The translations under genes were made by a program, and so were the position numbers. The notes below the pieces were generated by a model, which was not told the origin of the DNA, made no database searches, and worked only from the letters and a program-made list of their open reading frames with translations. This document shows positions 1-8,132 of a DNA stretch of 64,000 bases, in pieces (the first letter of the stretch is position 1; the number at the start of each line of letters is the position of its first letter). This DNA is from CAMYMQ01 sp963730305 (GTDB lineage Bacteria; Pseudomonadota; Alphaproteobacteria; Bin65): assembly GCA_963730305.1 (NCBI GenBank), contig CAVSRB010000004.1:62001-126000 (forward strand). Direction: 5' to 3'.

Positions 1-1
1 A

Positions 2-421
2 CCCTCACGGCTGGCCACGGGTCCGCGCGACGCCGCGCTGCGGGCGGGGCGGACCTGCTACGACCATTTGGCCGGCCGGCTCGGCGTCGCCCTGGCCGAT
101 GGCCTCGCCGCCCGCGGCCATATCGAGCTCGACTGGGACGCGGGCCTGCTGACCGACAGCGGCAGCGCCCTGCTCGCGTCGATCGGCGTCGACATGGCGG
201 CGCTGACGGGCCCGGGGCGCAAGTCGCACCGGGTCTTCTGCCGGCCGTGCCTCGACTGGAGCGAGCGCCGCCCCCACATCGCCGGCGCGGTCGGCGCCGC
301 GCTGTGTTCGGTCAGCTTGGACAAGGGCTGGATCCGGCGGGTCGAGGGCAGCCGGGCGGTGGCGACGACCCCGGCCGGGCAACGAGCCTTGCGCGACTAT
401 TTCGGGGTGACGGTCGGCTGA
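2..421 (+). CDS. ArsR-family winged-helix regulator, 5'-truncated by window edge
   Basis: Only the C-terminal part of this gene is in the window; the frame is open from base 2 with no start. It encodes RAGRTCYDHLAGRLGV, followed further on by a CRPCLDWSERRPH stretch, a combination typical of the C-terminal region of ArsR/SmtB-like helix-turn-helix regulators of the long (about 220 aa) alpha/betaproteobacterial type. The DNA-binding helices lie upstream of the window, so ligand and targets cannot be inferred. It ends about 90 bases before the hydroxypyruvate isomerase gene, which runs in the same direction and could be co-transcribed. Family call is from motif memory, not a search. Confidence 0.8.
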   Translation, partial: PSRLATGPRDAALRAGRTCYDHLAGRLGVALADGLAARGHIELDWDAGLLTDSGSALLASIGVDMAALTGPGRKSHRVFCRPCLDWSERRPHIAGAVGAALCSVSLDKGWIRRVEGSRAVATTPAGQRALRDYFGVTVG

Positions 422-508
422 AACGCCGCCGGCCGGGCTTGACTGCCCCGCCCTGTCGTGCCGACATCAGGAGGTGTGACCAACTGATGACGGACCAGGC
501 TCCCGCCG

Positions 509-1288
509 ATGCCCCGCTTTTCTGCCAACATCTCGATGATGTTCACCGAGCGTCCGCCGCTCGATCGGCCCAAGGCCGCGGCCGACGCCGGGTTCGCCGC
601 CGTCGAGATCCAGTTCCCCTACGACACGCCCGCCGATGCCTGGGCGCGGGCGATCGAGGACGCCAAGGTCGGCGTGTCCGTGATCAACTTCCCGGTCGGC
701 GACATGCACGACGGCGGACCGGGCCTGGCGGCGATGCCGGGACGCGAGGCCGCGTTCCGGGCGGCGGTCGCCGAGGCGGTGCCCTACGCCACCGCGCTCA
801 AGCCGCGCAACTGCAACGTCCTGCCCGGCTTCCCGCCGGTCGACACGCTCGGGCGCGACACCTGCCTCGACGCGCTGGCCGGAAACCTGAGCCATGCCGC
901 CGAGACCCTGTCGCCGCTCGGCGTCCGGGTGGTGACCGAGGCGGTCAACACGCAGGACCGGCCCGGCTTCTTCCTCAAGTCCAGCTCACAGGCGATCGAG
1001 GCGATCGACCGGGCGGGCCATCCCAACCTCGCGATCGAGCACGACCTCTATCACATGCATATCATGGAGGGCCGGCTGATCGAGCGGCTGGGCGAGATCT
1101 TCGGCCGGATCGGCCACATCCAGTTCGCCGATGCGCCGGGCCGGCACGAGCCGGGCACCGGGGAGATCGAGTTCGAACCGATCTTCCATGCGATCGACGA
1201 ACTCGGCTACGACGGCTGGGTCGCCGCCGAATACGTGCCCAGCAAGCGCACCGAGGAGACGCTGGACTGGCTGCAGCCCTGGCGGTGA
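509..1288 (+). CDS. hyi: Hydroxypyruvate isomerase (TIM-barrel)
   Basis: 259 aa, the usual length for cytosolic hydroxypyruvate isomerase, which interconverts hydroxypyruvate and tartronate semialdehyde in glyoxylate metabolism. The N-terminus MPRFSANISMMFTE matches the family's conserved first strand. Metal-site segments of xylose-isomerase-like barrels are visible: TEAVNT (Glu), IEHDLYHMH (Asp/His), FADAPGRHEPG and AAEYVP (Glu). The start needs attention: the only good Shine-Dalgarno (AGGAGGTG, 468-475) is 10 bases before an ATG at 487 that is in a different frame. Removing one base near 508 would join that ATG to this frame as MTDQAPAMPRFS. So either the gene starts weakly at 509 or there is an extra base here, as in several other genes of this window. 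Confidence 0.85.
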   Translation: MPRFSANISMMFTERPPLDRPKAAADAGFAAVEIQFPYDTPADAWARAIEDAKVGVSVINFPVGDMHDGGPGLAAMPGREAAFRAAVAEAVPYATALKPRNCNVLPGFPPVDTLGRDTCLDALAGNLSHAAETLSPLGVRVVTEAVNTQDRPGFFLKSSSQAIEAIDRAGHPNLAIEHDLYHMHIMEGRLIERLGEIFGRIGHIQFADAPGRHEPGTGEIEFEPIFHAIDELGYDGWVAAEYVPSKRTEETLDWLQPWR

Positions 1289-1292
1289 CCGG

Positions 1293-2489
1293 CTAGGGCC
1301 GTTCCAGCGGAACGGTCAACGGGTTGTAGGAATAGAGCCAGTCGGACCGCTCGCGGTCCATGTCGCGCTTGGCGAACGCGTCGCGGAGCTGCTCGACGGT
1401 GTCGAGGTGGAAGAGCCAGCGGTTGTGCTGGGATTCGTCGACGATCCGGCGGGTGCGGGCCTTCCGGTTGTGCTCATACAGCCGGATCGCCTCCGGCACC
1501 GAGGCGCTGGCGTCCAGCGCCCGGGTCAGGACCGCGCCGTCCTCGACCGCCATCGCCGCGCCCTGCGCCATGTAGGGCAGGGTCGGATGGGCGGCGTCGC
1601 CGAGCAGCGTGGCGCGCTCGGTCGACCAGGTCTCCAGGTGGGGGCGGACGTTCAGCGCCCACTGATAGCATTCGGTCTTGTCGACGGTGTCGACGATGGT
1701 CTGGATGTCCGGGTGCCAGCCGACGAAGTCTTTCTTCAGCTCCTCCCACGGCCGCTTGAGGGTCCAGGACTCCTCGATCCATTCGTCCTGCTCGACGATG
1801 CCAACGAAGTTCAGCAGCTTGCCGCCGCGCAGGAAATAGATGACGGCGTGCTTGCCCGGCCCGACCCAGATCGACGACTTGCCCTCCAGGAAGTTGTCCG
1901 GCAGCCGCTCGGTCGGCACAGTCAGGCGCCAGGCGGAATCGCCGGTATAGGACGGCTTGTCCTCGCCGGCGATCTGACGGCGGACCGCCGACTTGATGCC
2001 GTCCCCGCCGACCAGCAGATCGCCCTCGATCTCACGGCCGTCGGCGAGCTTGAGGATGACCGTGTCGCCGCGCTCCTCGAAGCCCGCGGCGGTGGCGTTC
2101 AAGTGGATGGCGTCGGGCTTCAGCGCCGCGATCCGGCGCGCCACGATCGAATGGAAGTCGGCGCGGTGGAGCTGGAGGTAGGGCGCGCCGTGCCGGGCCT
2201 CGTGCGCCTCGGCGAGCTTGAGCGCCTGCAGCACCTCGCCCGTGTCGAACAGGCGGAACTCGGTCACCGGCGGCCGGAAGGCGGTTTCCTTCAGCGCGTC
2301 GAGCACGCCGAGATGCTCCATCACGTGCAGCGCGTTGGCGCTCTGCTGGATGCCCGCGCCGATCTCGCCCAGCTCGGGCGCCTGTTCGTAGATCTCGACG
2401 TCGTAGCCGGCGAGCAAGAGGCAGCCGGCGGCGGTCAGCCCGCCGATGCCCGCACCGGCGATGAGGATCTTGGTGTCCTTGGTTCCCAC
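1293..2489 (-). CDS. FAD-dependent monooxygenase, salicylate/3-hydroxybenzoate hydroxylase type
   Basis: 398 aa class A flavoprotein monooxygenase, cytosolic, expected to hydroxylate an aromatic ring using NAD(P)H and O2. Visible motifs in order: the N-terminal Rossmann GAGIGG (residues 12-17), the DG motif GGDGIKSAVRR in the middle, and the GD motif LLGDAAHPTLPYMAQGA near residue 290. The start is GTG at 2489, with AAGGA a few bases upstream. It is convergent with the isomerase gene, only 4 bases away. The closest remembered relatives are 3-hydroxybenzoate 6-hydroxylases and salicylate hydroxylases; the actual substrate cannot be decided from sequence alone. Its presence fits the aromatic-catabolic character of the first 24 kb. 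Confidence 0.85.
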   Translation of the reverse strand: MGTKDTKILIAGAGIGGLTAAGCLLLAGYDVEIYEQAPELGEIGAGIQQSANALHVMEHLGVLDALKETAFRPPVTEFRLFDTGEVLQALKLAEAHEARHGAPYLQLHRADFHSIVARRIAALKPDAIHLNATAAGFEERGDTVILKLADGREIEGDLLVGGDGIKSAVRRQIAGEDKPSYTGDSAWRLTVPTERLPDNFLEGKSSIWVGPGKHAVIYFLRGGKLLNFVGIVEQDEWIEESWTLKRPWEELKKDFVGWHPDIQTIVDTVDKTECYQWALNVRPHLETWSTERATLLGDAAHPTLPYMAQGAAMAVEDGAVLTRALDASASVPEAIRLYEHNRKARTRRIVDESQHNRWLFHLDTVEQLRDAFAKRDMDRERSDWLYSYNPLTVPLERP

Positions 2490-2703
2490 GTGTCTTCCTT
2501 CTGTCGCGGCGCCGGGGGCGTGGCGCGGTCGGGCATAGTTAGCCCATGCGTCCCGCCCGTGTCAGACCAAATCACGGGCGGCAAATGGGCGCGCCGCGCG
2601 GAACAAAGCGTCGCATCGAGACCGAGCTTGGCGGCGCCCTCCGTATATTGCTCTGGAAGGGCCGAATGCACCCGTGGGCGACAAGATTTCTGGGGGAAAA
2701 GAC

Positions 2704-3075
2704 ATGGATTTGGTTGCCGTGCGCAAGCGGACGATCGGGGTTGCGCTGGCCGCACTGGCCCTATTCGCCGTCGGCAACGTGTCGCCGGTCTCCGTGGACT
2801 CCGCTGCGGCCGCCAGCCGCAAGGCGAGCGCGAAGCGAGGCCTGAAGGTCGCCCGCGAATGGTGCACGGACTGCCACGTCGTCCGCCGCGGCCGCAAACG
2901 CCGACCGGGCGGCGAGGCTCCTTCCTTTCAGGAGGTCGCCGACCGCCCCAGCACGACCCGGGCGAAGCTGCGCCGCATCCTCAGGCAGCCACACAACAAG
3001 ATGCCGACCGAGCCGCTCTACAAGGACGAGGTCGCCGACCTGATCGCCTATTTGTGGAGCCTGAAGCGCCGATAG
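2704..3075 (+). CDS. Small periplasmic c-type cytochrome
   Basis: 123 aa with an N-terminal signal peptide (KRTIGVALAALALFAVG, ending near the Ala-rich stretch around residue 36) and a single haem-attachment motif CTDCH at residues 54-58. A downstream HNKMPTEPL segment probably supplies the methionine axial ligand, as in class I cytochromes c. The mature part is basic (many Arg/Lys). The ATG at 2704 follows GGGGGAAAAG; an in-frame GTG at 2674 would place a hydrophilic stretch before the signal peptide and is less likely. A TATATT sequence at 2643-2648 could be its -10 element. Partner redox enzymes are not evident nearby. Confidence 0.8.
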   Translation: MDLVAVRKRTIGVALAALALFAVGNVSPVSVDSAAAASRKASAKRGLKVAREWCTDCHVVRRGRKRRPGGEAPSFQEVADRPSTTRAKLRRILRQPHNKMPTEPLYKDEVADLIAYLWSLKRR

Positions 3076-3269
3076 CGCGGGACCGTCCGCGACGCCGCGC
3101 CAGCCCGCCTTCCCGTCTTCCCGCCGTCCGACACCGTCACGAAAGCGTTATCGCGTCGCCGTGTTCCGGCCGATGCCGCGATGATAGATTTCCGGGCCCG
3201 GCTCGCCGGGCGTTTCGATCGCAGTAGCCTGACCAACGTCGTCCATTCCAGGAACAGGAGTGCTCGTCC

Positions 3270-4211
3270 ATGTCAGTGACCCCGACCGATACCGTCGACC
3301 TCGATCCGACCCCCGACCTTTCCGACCAGATCGCGCCCGATCACATCGATCCGCGCATCTACGATCTCTACGACGAATACTGTCACGGCAAGTTCGACCG
3401 GCGCGAATTCCTCGCCCGCGCCGCGGCGCTGACCGTGGTCGGCGCATCCGGCCTCGCCATGGCGCAGGCGCTGCTGCCGCGCTACGCCGAGGCGCAGACC
3501 ATCCAGTTCACCGACAAGCGTATCCACGCGCGCTACGTCGACTATCCCTCCCCCGGCGGCAACGCGGACAAGATCCGCGGCTACCTGGTCCAGCCGGCCG
3601 GGGCCGGGCCGTTCCCGGCGGTGCTGGTGATCCACGAGAACCGCGGCCTCAACCCCTATATCGAGGACGTCGCCCGGCGTCTGGCGGTGGAGGGCTTCCT
3701 CGCGCTGGCGCCCGACGGGCTGTCGCCGGTCGGCGGCTATCCCGGCAACGACGACGACGGCCGCGACCTGCAGCGCTCGCTCAACCAGGCCAAGCTGCGC
3801 CTGGACATGGTCAACGGCGCCCGCTTCCTGAAGAGCCACAAGCTGTCGAACGGCAAGCTCGGCGCGACCGGCTTCTGCTGGGGCGGCGGCACCGCCAACC
3901 ACGTCGCGGTCGCCCTGGGCGGCGACCTCCAGGCGGCCGTGCCCTTCTACGGCGCGGCGCCGCCGGCCGGCGCGGTGCCGCGGATCAAGGCGGCGCTGTT
4001 GCTCCACTTCGCCGAGAACGACCCGCGCATCAACGGCCTGCGCCCCGGCTACGAGGCGGCGCTGAAGGCGAACAGGGTCCGCTACACGGCCTACAGTTAT
4101 CCGGGCACCCGCCACGGCTTCCACAACAACTCGACGCCCCGCTACGACAAGGCGGCCGCCGAGCTCGCGTGGCAGCGGACGATCGCCTTCTTCAAGAAGG
4201 AACTCGCCTAG
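3270..4211 (+). CDS. Tat-exported dienelactone hydrolase family protein
   Basis: 313 aa. The first 80 residues contain a twin-arginine motif (DRREFL, residues 43-48) and a hydrophobic stretch ending near AQALLPRYAEA, so export in folded form is likely. The rest is a dienelactone-hydrolase alpha/beta fold with a Cys-Asp-His triad: Cys203 in GFCWGGG, Asp251 in AENDPRI, His282 in TRHGFHN. E. coli YghX belongs to this exported subgroup. Substrate unknown; carboxymethylenebutenolide hydrolysis would suit an aromatic-degradation setting but is inference. The last 108 bases are copied almost perfectly at 6380-6487, on the far side of the neighbouring peptidase gene. Confidence 0.85.
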   Translation: MSVTPTDTVDLDPTPDLSDQIAPDHIDPRIYDLYDEYCHGKFDRREFLARAAALTVVGASGLAMAQALLPRYAEAQTIQFTDKRIHARYVDYPSPGGNADKIRGYLVQPAGAGPFPAVLVIHENRGLNPYIEDVARRLAVEGFLALAPDGLSPVGGYPGNDDDGRDLQRSLNQAKLRLDMVNGARFLKSHKLSNGKLGATGFCWGGGTANHVAVALGGDLQAAVPFYGAAPPAGAVPRIKAALLLHFAENDPRINGLRPGYEAALKANRVRYTAYSYPGTRHGFHNNSTPRYDKAAAELAWQRTIAFFKKELA

Positions 4212-4216
4212 GCCGC
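4109..4216. repeat. Direct repeat copy 1 (3' end of dienelactone hydrolase gene)
   Basis: These 108 bases, the end of the hydrolase gene plus five bases past its stop codon, recur at 6380-6487 in the same orientation with two mismatches that I could find. The two copies flank the prolyl oligopeptidase gene. Confidence 0.9.
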
Positions 4217-4253
4217 GACGCCGCCGGCGTACGGGTGGTGCGCCAGCGGCGCT

Positions 4254-6284
4254 CTAGTCGGCCAGGGTGCGCAGGAAGAACACCGCAATCTGCGCGTTGC
4301 GCCGGGCGACCTGTTCCAGGTTGGCGGCGGCGCTGTGGCCGCCCTCGATGTTCTCGTAGTAGAGGACGTCGTGGCCCTGCTCGATCATGCGGGCCGCCAT
4401 CTTGCGGGCGTGGCCCGGGTGGACGCGGTCGTCCTTGGTCGAGGTGCACAGGAAGACCGGCGGATAGTCGGCGTCCGCGCGCACGTTCTGATAGGGCGAG
4501 TAGCGGGCGAGGTAGGCGCGTTGTTCCGGGATCTCGGGATCGCCGTACTCGCCGATCCATGACGCGCCGGCGAGCAGCTTGTGGTAGCGCAGCATGTCCA
4601 ATAGCGGCACCGAGCAGACCGCGGCGCCGTACAGGTCGGGCCGCTGGGTCAGCGCGACGCCGACCAGCAGCCCGCCGTTCGAACCGCCATTGATGCCGAG
4701 CCGCGCCGGCCGGGTCAGGCCGGTTTCGATCAGGTGCTCGGCGACGGCGTGGAAGTCGTCAAAGGCGCGTTGGCGATTTTCCTTGATGGCGGCCTTGTGC
4801 CAGGCCGGGCCGAACTCGCCGCCGCCACGGATGTTGGCGACCACCCACGCCCCGCCGTGTTCCAGCCACGTCTTGGCCAGAGGGCCGACATAGGCGGGAT
4901 CGAGCGAAAACTTGAAGCCGCCGTACCCGTACAGGATGGTCGGCGTGCTGCCGTCCAGCGGCGCATCGCGGCGGCGCACCACGAAATAGGGCACTCGCGT
5001 GCCGTCGGCGCTGGTCGCGAAATGCTGCTCGGTCGTGAACGGTGCCGGATCGATGCGCGCGGGCAGCGACTTGATCGGCCGCGGCGCCGACATGCCGTCC
5101 ATCAGATAGAGCGTCGTCGGCACCAGGAAGGTCTCGTAGATGGCCATCGAGAGCGTCGAGATCGGGGCGCCATCGACGATGTGGAGGCTTCCGGACGGCG
5201 GCAGGTCGATCGGATGCTGCACCCAGTCATCGCCGTCGAGGGTGACCGCGACGAGCCGGCTGGTGACCGTGTCGAGCATCTTGACCAGGACGAAGTCGCG
5301 GGTCGCGACGGCGCCGGCAATCGAGCCGCGGGCCGGCGGCTCGGCGACCCGGCGCACCCGTACGGGCAGATCGTCCTCCCGCATCGCCCCGAGCTCGATC
5401 GCGACCAGCGACCCGGCCTCGAAGGTCGCACCGGCGACCGTCCAGTCGGAACGGAGCTGGACCAGCAGGCGGCCCCGGAAGGTCCCCGAGAAATCGATAT
5501 CGTCGGGAAGTTCGAGCGCGCGGGCGGCGCCGTCTTCGACCGCCAGCACCTGCTGATGGTTGAAGTCGGGCATGCGGATGATGAAGGCCTGCGTGCCGTC
5601 GGGCCCCGTTTCGACATAGGGATAGAGGAAGGCGTCGTCTTCGGGCGCCTCGAACACGAGCGTCGCCGCCTCGATCGGGGTGCCGCGCCGCCAGAGCCGG
5701 ATGGTGCGCGCATAGCCCGACGTGTTGACCGGGCCGCCGCCATGGCGGGTCCCGATCAGCAGGGTGTCGCGGTCGAGCCAGGCGACGAAATTCTTGCCCT
5801 CGGGCAGCGCGAAGCCGTCCACGACGAAGGACTTGGTGACCACGTCGAATTCGCGCAGCACTCCCGCGTCGCTGCCCCCGGGGGAAAGATTGAGCAGGCA
5901 GCGGTCGTAGTCCGGCTTGAGCCAGTGGCAGCCGTGATAGACCCAGTTCTCGTCCTGGGCCTCGGCGAGCGCATCGAGGTCCAGCTCGGTCTCCCATTCG
6001 GGCTGGTCGCTGCAATAGCTGGCGAGGCTGGTGCGCCGGAGGATGCCGCGAACGTGGGTGTCGTCCTGCCAGAAGTTATGAATCCGGCCGTTCTCGTGGT
6101 GGCCGTAGGGGATGCGGTCGGCGGCGGTGAGGATCGCCTTGGCGTCCTCGAAGATCGCGGCGAAGCGCGCATCGCCCTCGATCACGCCGAGGCTGTGCTC
6201 GTTCCGGGCCCGGACCCAGTCGAGCGCGCGGTCGTCCTCGACCGCTTCGAGCCAGCGATACGGGTCGTCGCTGTTTTCGGTCAT
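4254..6284 (-). CDS. Prolyl oligopeptidase (S9A serine peptidase)
   Basis: 676 aa, close to the roughly 690-710 aa of S9A prolyl oligopeptidases, which cleave short proline-containing peptides. It has an N-terminal seven-bladed propeller and a C-terminal alpha/beta hydrolase domain. The catalytic residues are present: Ser535 in GGSNGGLL, Asp618/619 in TKDDRVHPGH, His650 in EGGHSAA. It begins DDPYRWLE, a conserved family start. No signal peptide is seen, so it is probably cytosolic. It is convergent with the dienelactone hydrolase gene and is bracketed by the intact 3' end of that gene and a duplicate fragment of it, which suggests it arrived, or was rearranged, within a duplicated locus. Confidence 0.9.
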   Translation of the reverse strand: MTENSDDPYRWLEAVEDDRALDWVRARNEHSLGVIEGDARFAAIFEDAKAILTAADRIPYGHHENGRIHNFWQDDTHVRGILRRTSLASYCSDQPEWETELDLDALAEAQDENWVYHGCHWLKPDYDRCLLNLSPGGSDAGVLREFDVVTKSFVVDGFALPEGKNFVAWLDRDTLLIGTRHGGGPVNTSGYARTIRLWRRGTPIEAATLVFEAPEDDAFLYPYVETGPDGTQAFIIRMPDFNHQQVLAVEDGAARALELPDDIDFSGTFRGRLLVQLRSDWTVAGATFEAGSLVAIELGAMREDDLPVRVRRVAEPPARGSIAGAVATRDFVLVKMLDTVTSRLVAVTLDGDDWVQHPIDLPPSGSLHIVDGAPISTLSMAIYETFLVPTTLYLMDGMSAPRPIKSLPARIDPAPFTTEQHFATSADGTRVPYFVVRRRDAPLDGSTPTILYGYGGFKFSLDPAYVGPLAKTWLEHGGAWVVANIRGGGEFGPAWHKAAIKENRQRAFDDFHAVAEHLIETGLTRPARLGINGGSNGGLLVGVALTQRPDLYGAAVCSVPLLDMLRYHKLLAGASWIGEYGDPEIPEQRAYLARYSPYQNVRADADYPPVFLCTSTKDDRVHPGHARKMAARMIEQGHDVLYYENIEGGHSAAANLEQVARRNAQIAVFFLRTLAD

Positions 6285-6379
6285 CGCGTGCTCCCGACGG
6301 CGTCATGGCCCAAGCCTAGTTGGCACGACCGGACCGGAGCGGGCAACCCCGATGGCTGGCCGGGTCGGCTATCAGGGCC

Positions 6380-6487
6380 CCGCCACGGCTTCCACAACGA
6401 CTCGACGCCCCGCTACGACAAGGCCGCCGCCGAGCTCGCGTGGCAGCGGACGATCGCCTTCTTCAAGAAGGAACTCGCCTAGGCCGC
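6380..6487 (+). pseudogene. Dienelactone hydrolase 3' fragment (direct repeat copy 2)
   Basis: A fragment encoding the last 33 residues of a dienelactone hydrolase (RHGFHNDSTPRYDKAAAEL onward to the stop), nearly identical in DNA to the end of the intact gene at 4109-4216. Only two mismatches are visible (4128/6399 and in the GCGGCC/GCCGCC triplet), one of them changing Asn to Asp. The sequence upstream of 6380 does not continue the hydrolase. It carries no start and is presumably dead. The very high identity implies a recent event or gene conversion. Confidence 0.9.
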
Positions 6488-6535
6488 AGCATCGCTGACC
6501 CGCTGGTGCAGTCGGCTCGACGCCCATGGCGCCGA

Positions 6536-6988
6536 TCATTTTCGGACGCGCGTCCAGATGAATGTCTTGCCGAGTATCGGTAGCAGGACGTAGGCGCGGA
6601 CCCTCAACTTGCCGCTGTTCAGGATCGTCATCTTGGCGCGGTAGTCGACGCCGTCGTCGGGGTTGTAGATGCGGCCGCCACTCCAGGAGCGAGCCCCGGT
6701 GCGGCGAAGGCCGCGAAGAATCGTGAGCCCCAGCAGCGGTCGTTTTCGCAGCGCGGGATTGGTGTTCTTGAAATCGACCAGGGGCTGGCCCTGCGCATCG
6801 TTGGGCCGATGAAACCAGACCAGCTTGCCGCACAGCCGATCGCCGCAAGGCGCGATCGCGACCTTGATGCGCCCGTTCGGGTGAAGCCAAACACCAACCG
6901 GTGTCGGGCTTTGGGCGCCAGCCGGCACCGCGACGACCAACGTCGCGAGCATGCATAAGGCCAATCGGAGCATATTCTTACGTCGCAC
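6536..6988 (-). CDS. DUF2147 secreted protein
   Basis: 150 aa (or 145 aa if translation begins at the ATG at 6973). A short signal peptide (LRLALCMLATLVVAVPAGAQ) is followed by a compact domain with the DUF2147 pattern: GVWLHPNGRIKVAIAPCGD near the mature start, a Cys pair (PCGDRLCGKLVW), LTILRGLRR, WSGGRIYNPDDGVDY in the middle and LRVRAYV near the end. DUF2147 proteins are small periplasmic beta-rich proteins of unknown function common in alphaproteobacteria. The annotated start is GTG at 6988. No clear operon partner; it is convergent with the hydrolase fragment. Confidence 0.85.
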   Translation of the reverse strand: MRRKNMLRLALCMLATLVVAVPAGAQSPTPVGVWLHPNGRIKVAIAPCGDRLCGKLVWFHRPNDAQGQPLVDFKNTNPALRKRPLLGLTILRGLRRTGARSWSGGRIYNPDDGVDYRAKMTILNSGKLRVRAYVLLPILGKTFIWTRVRK

Positions 6989-7064
6989 GCCGCGGGTCCG
7001 AACTCAAGGGTGCTTCCACCGACTTCCCTGCGGGCGGCTGAGATCAAGACACGGCCGACCCGCG

Positions 7065-7919
7065 CTAACTCCCAGCGGACTCCGCCCGCCAGACCACCGG
7101 GAACAGCTTGCCGTCGAGCGGATCGCCCGGCGACAGGTCGGGGTCGTCGAGCCCGGTCGCGATGCCGGGCCGCGGGTCGTAGACCGCGTCGTCGCCGGCA
7201 TAGCGCACGGTGTAGCCGCGCCGGCGCACGTCCTGCCGCCGGTTGCCGCCCGAGCCGTGGAGGGTGAGCGCGTGGAAAGCGATCAGGTCGCCGGGCTCCA
7301 TGTCCCAGGTGACGATATCGTAGTCGCCGCGGTTGGCCTCGATGTCGGGCATCGGCTCGTAATCGGGGTTCTGCTCGTACTGCATCTGGTCGACGCGGTC
7401 GCCGAAGGCCTTGGGCTGGAACCAACGGTCCCACTTGTGCGAGCCGCGCACGAACTCGACCCGGCCGCTGTCCGCGGTCACCGGGTCGAGGGCGAGCCAG
7501 AAGGACATCACCTGCCAGCCGGCGACCGGCCAGTAGGGCTGGTCGTTGTGCCAGGGCGTCGGGTTGGTCGTGCCCGGCTCCTTCACGAACAGCTGGTCGT
7601 AGAACAGGTTGATCTTGGACGCGCCGAAGAAGCGCGCGGCCAGCGCCGGCATCGGCGAGTGGAAGCAATAGTCGCGGCAGTCGGCGTCGGTCTCCCAAAG
7701 CCGCAGGTTGCCGTGGAACCGGCCCTGGCCGTTCGCCGCCTCGTAGCTGTGGCAGAAGGGGCCGGGGTTCGCGATGTCGCGCTCGATCGCGGCGCCAACC
7801 CGGTCGAGCCAATCCTGGCCGATCGCCCCCTTGAGCAGGACCGCGCCGTCGCGGTCGTAGGCGTCGATCTGTTCCTGCGTGACCAGGCTGTCCGCGGTTC
7901 GGTCTATCGTGATCGTCAT
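7065..7919 (-). CDS. Phytanoyl-CoA dioxygenase family protein
   Basis: 284 aa Fe(II)/2-oxoglutarate-dependent oxygenase of the PhyH family. The double-stranded beta-helix metal triad is visible: His124 and Asp126 in PWHNDQPYWP and the distal His221 in ALTLHGSGGNRR, whose following Arg would bind 2-oxoglutarate. The start at 7919 has GGAGGAG about 11 bases upstream; a longer frame to 7994 would add an unlikely basic leader. PhyH enzymes hydroxylate diverse small molecules, so the substrate is open. It is transcribed in the same direction as the neighbouring FAD monooxygenase and DUF1330 genes but separated by about 210 bases. Confidence 0.88.
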   Translation of the reverse strand: MTITIDRTADSLVTQEQIDAYDRDGAVLLKGAIGQDWLDRVGAAIERDIANPGPFCHSYEAANGQGRFHGNLRLWETDADCRDYCFHSPMPALAARFFGASKINLFYDQLFVKEPGTTNPTPWHNDQPYWPVAGWQVMSFWLALDPVTADSGRVEFVRGSHKWDRWFQPKAFGDRVDQMQYEQNPDYEPMPDIEANRGDYDIVTWDMEPGDLIAFHALTLHGSGGNRRQDVRRRGYTVRYAGDDAVYDPRPGIATGLDDPDLSPGDPLDGKLFPVVWRAESAGS

Positions 7920-8132
7920 CTGGCCTGCGCCTCCTCCGGTCTTCGGGACCCGCGATCGAGCGCCCGACGGGACGACCGATAGGTGCGGGCTCACCGCGTA
8001 TCCGGATTGAACACCGGATCGGGGTCGCGATCCAAGCCCCGGACGCGCGGCAAAACGTGAGAATCGACATGGACCGGCACGGGTCGGGTCAGATCGAGAC
8101 CCTGCTCGCAGCCGCGCTCTCGCCGTACCGGA

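Noticed and set aside
6380..6487. Functional small gene encoding the hydrolase C-terminus
   Set aside because: It lacks the nucleophile Cys and Asp of the triad and any start signal; it is a duplication remnant.
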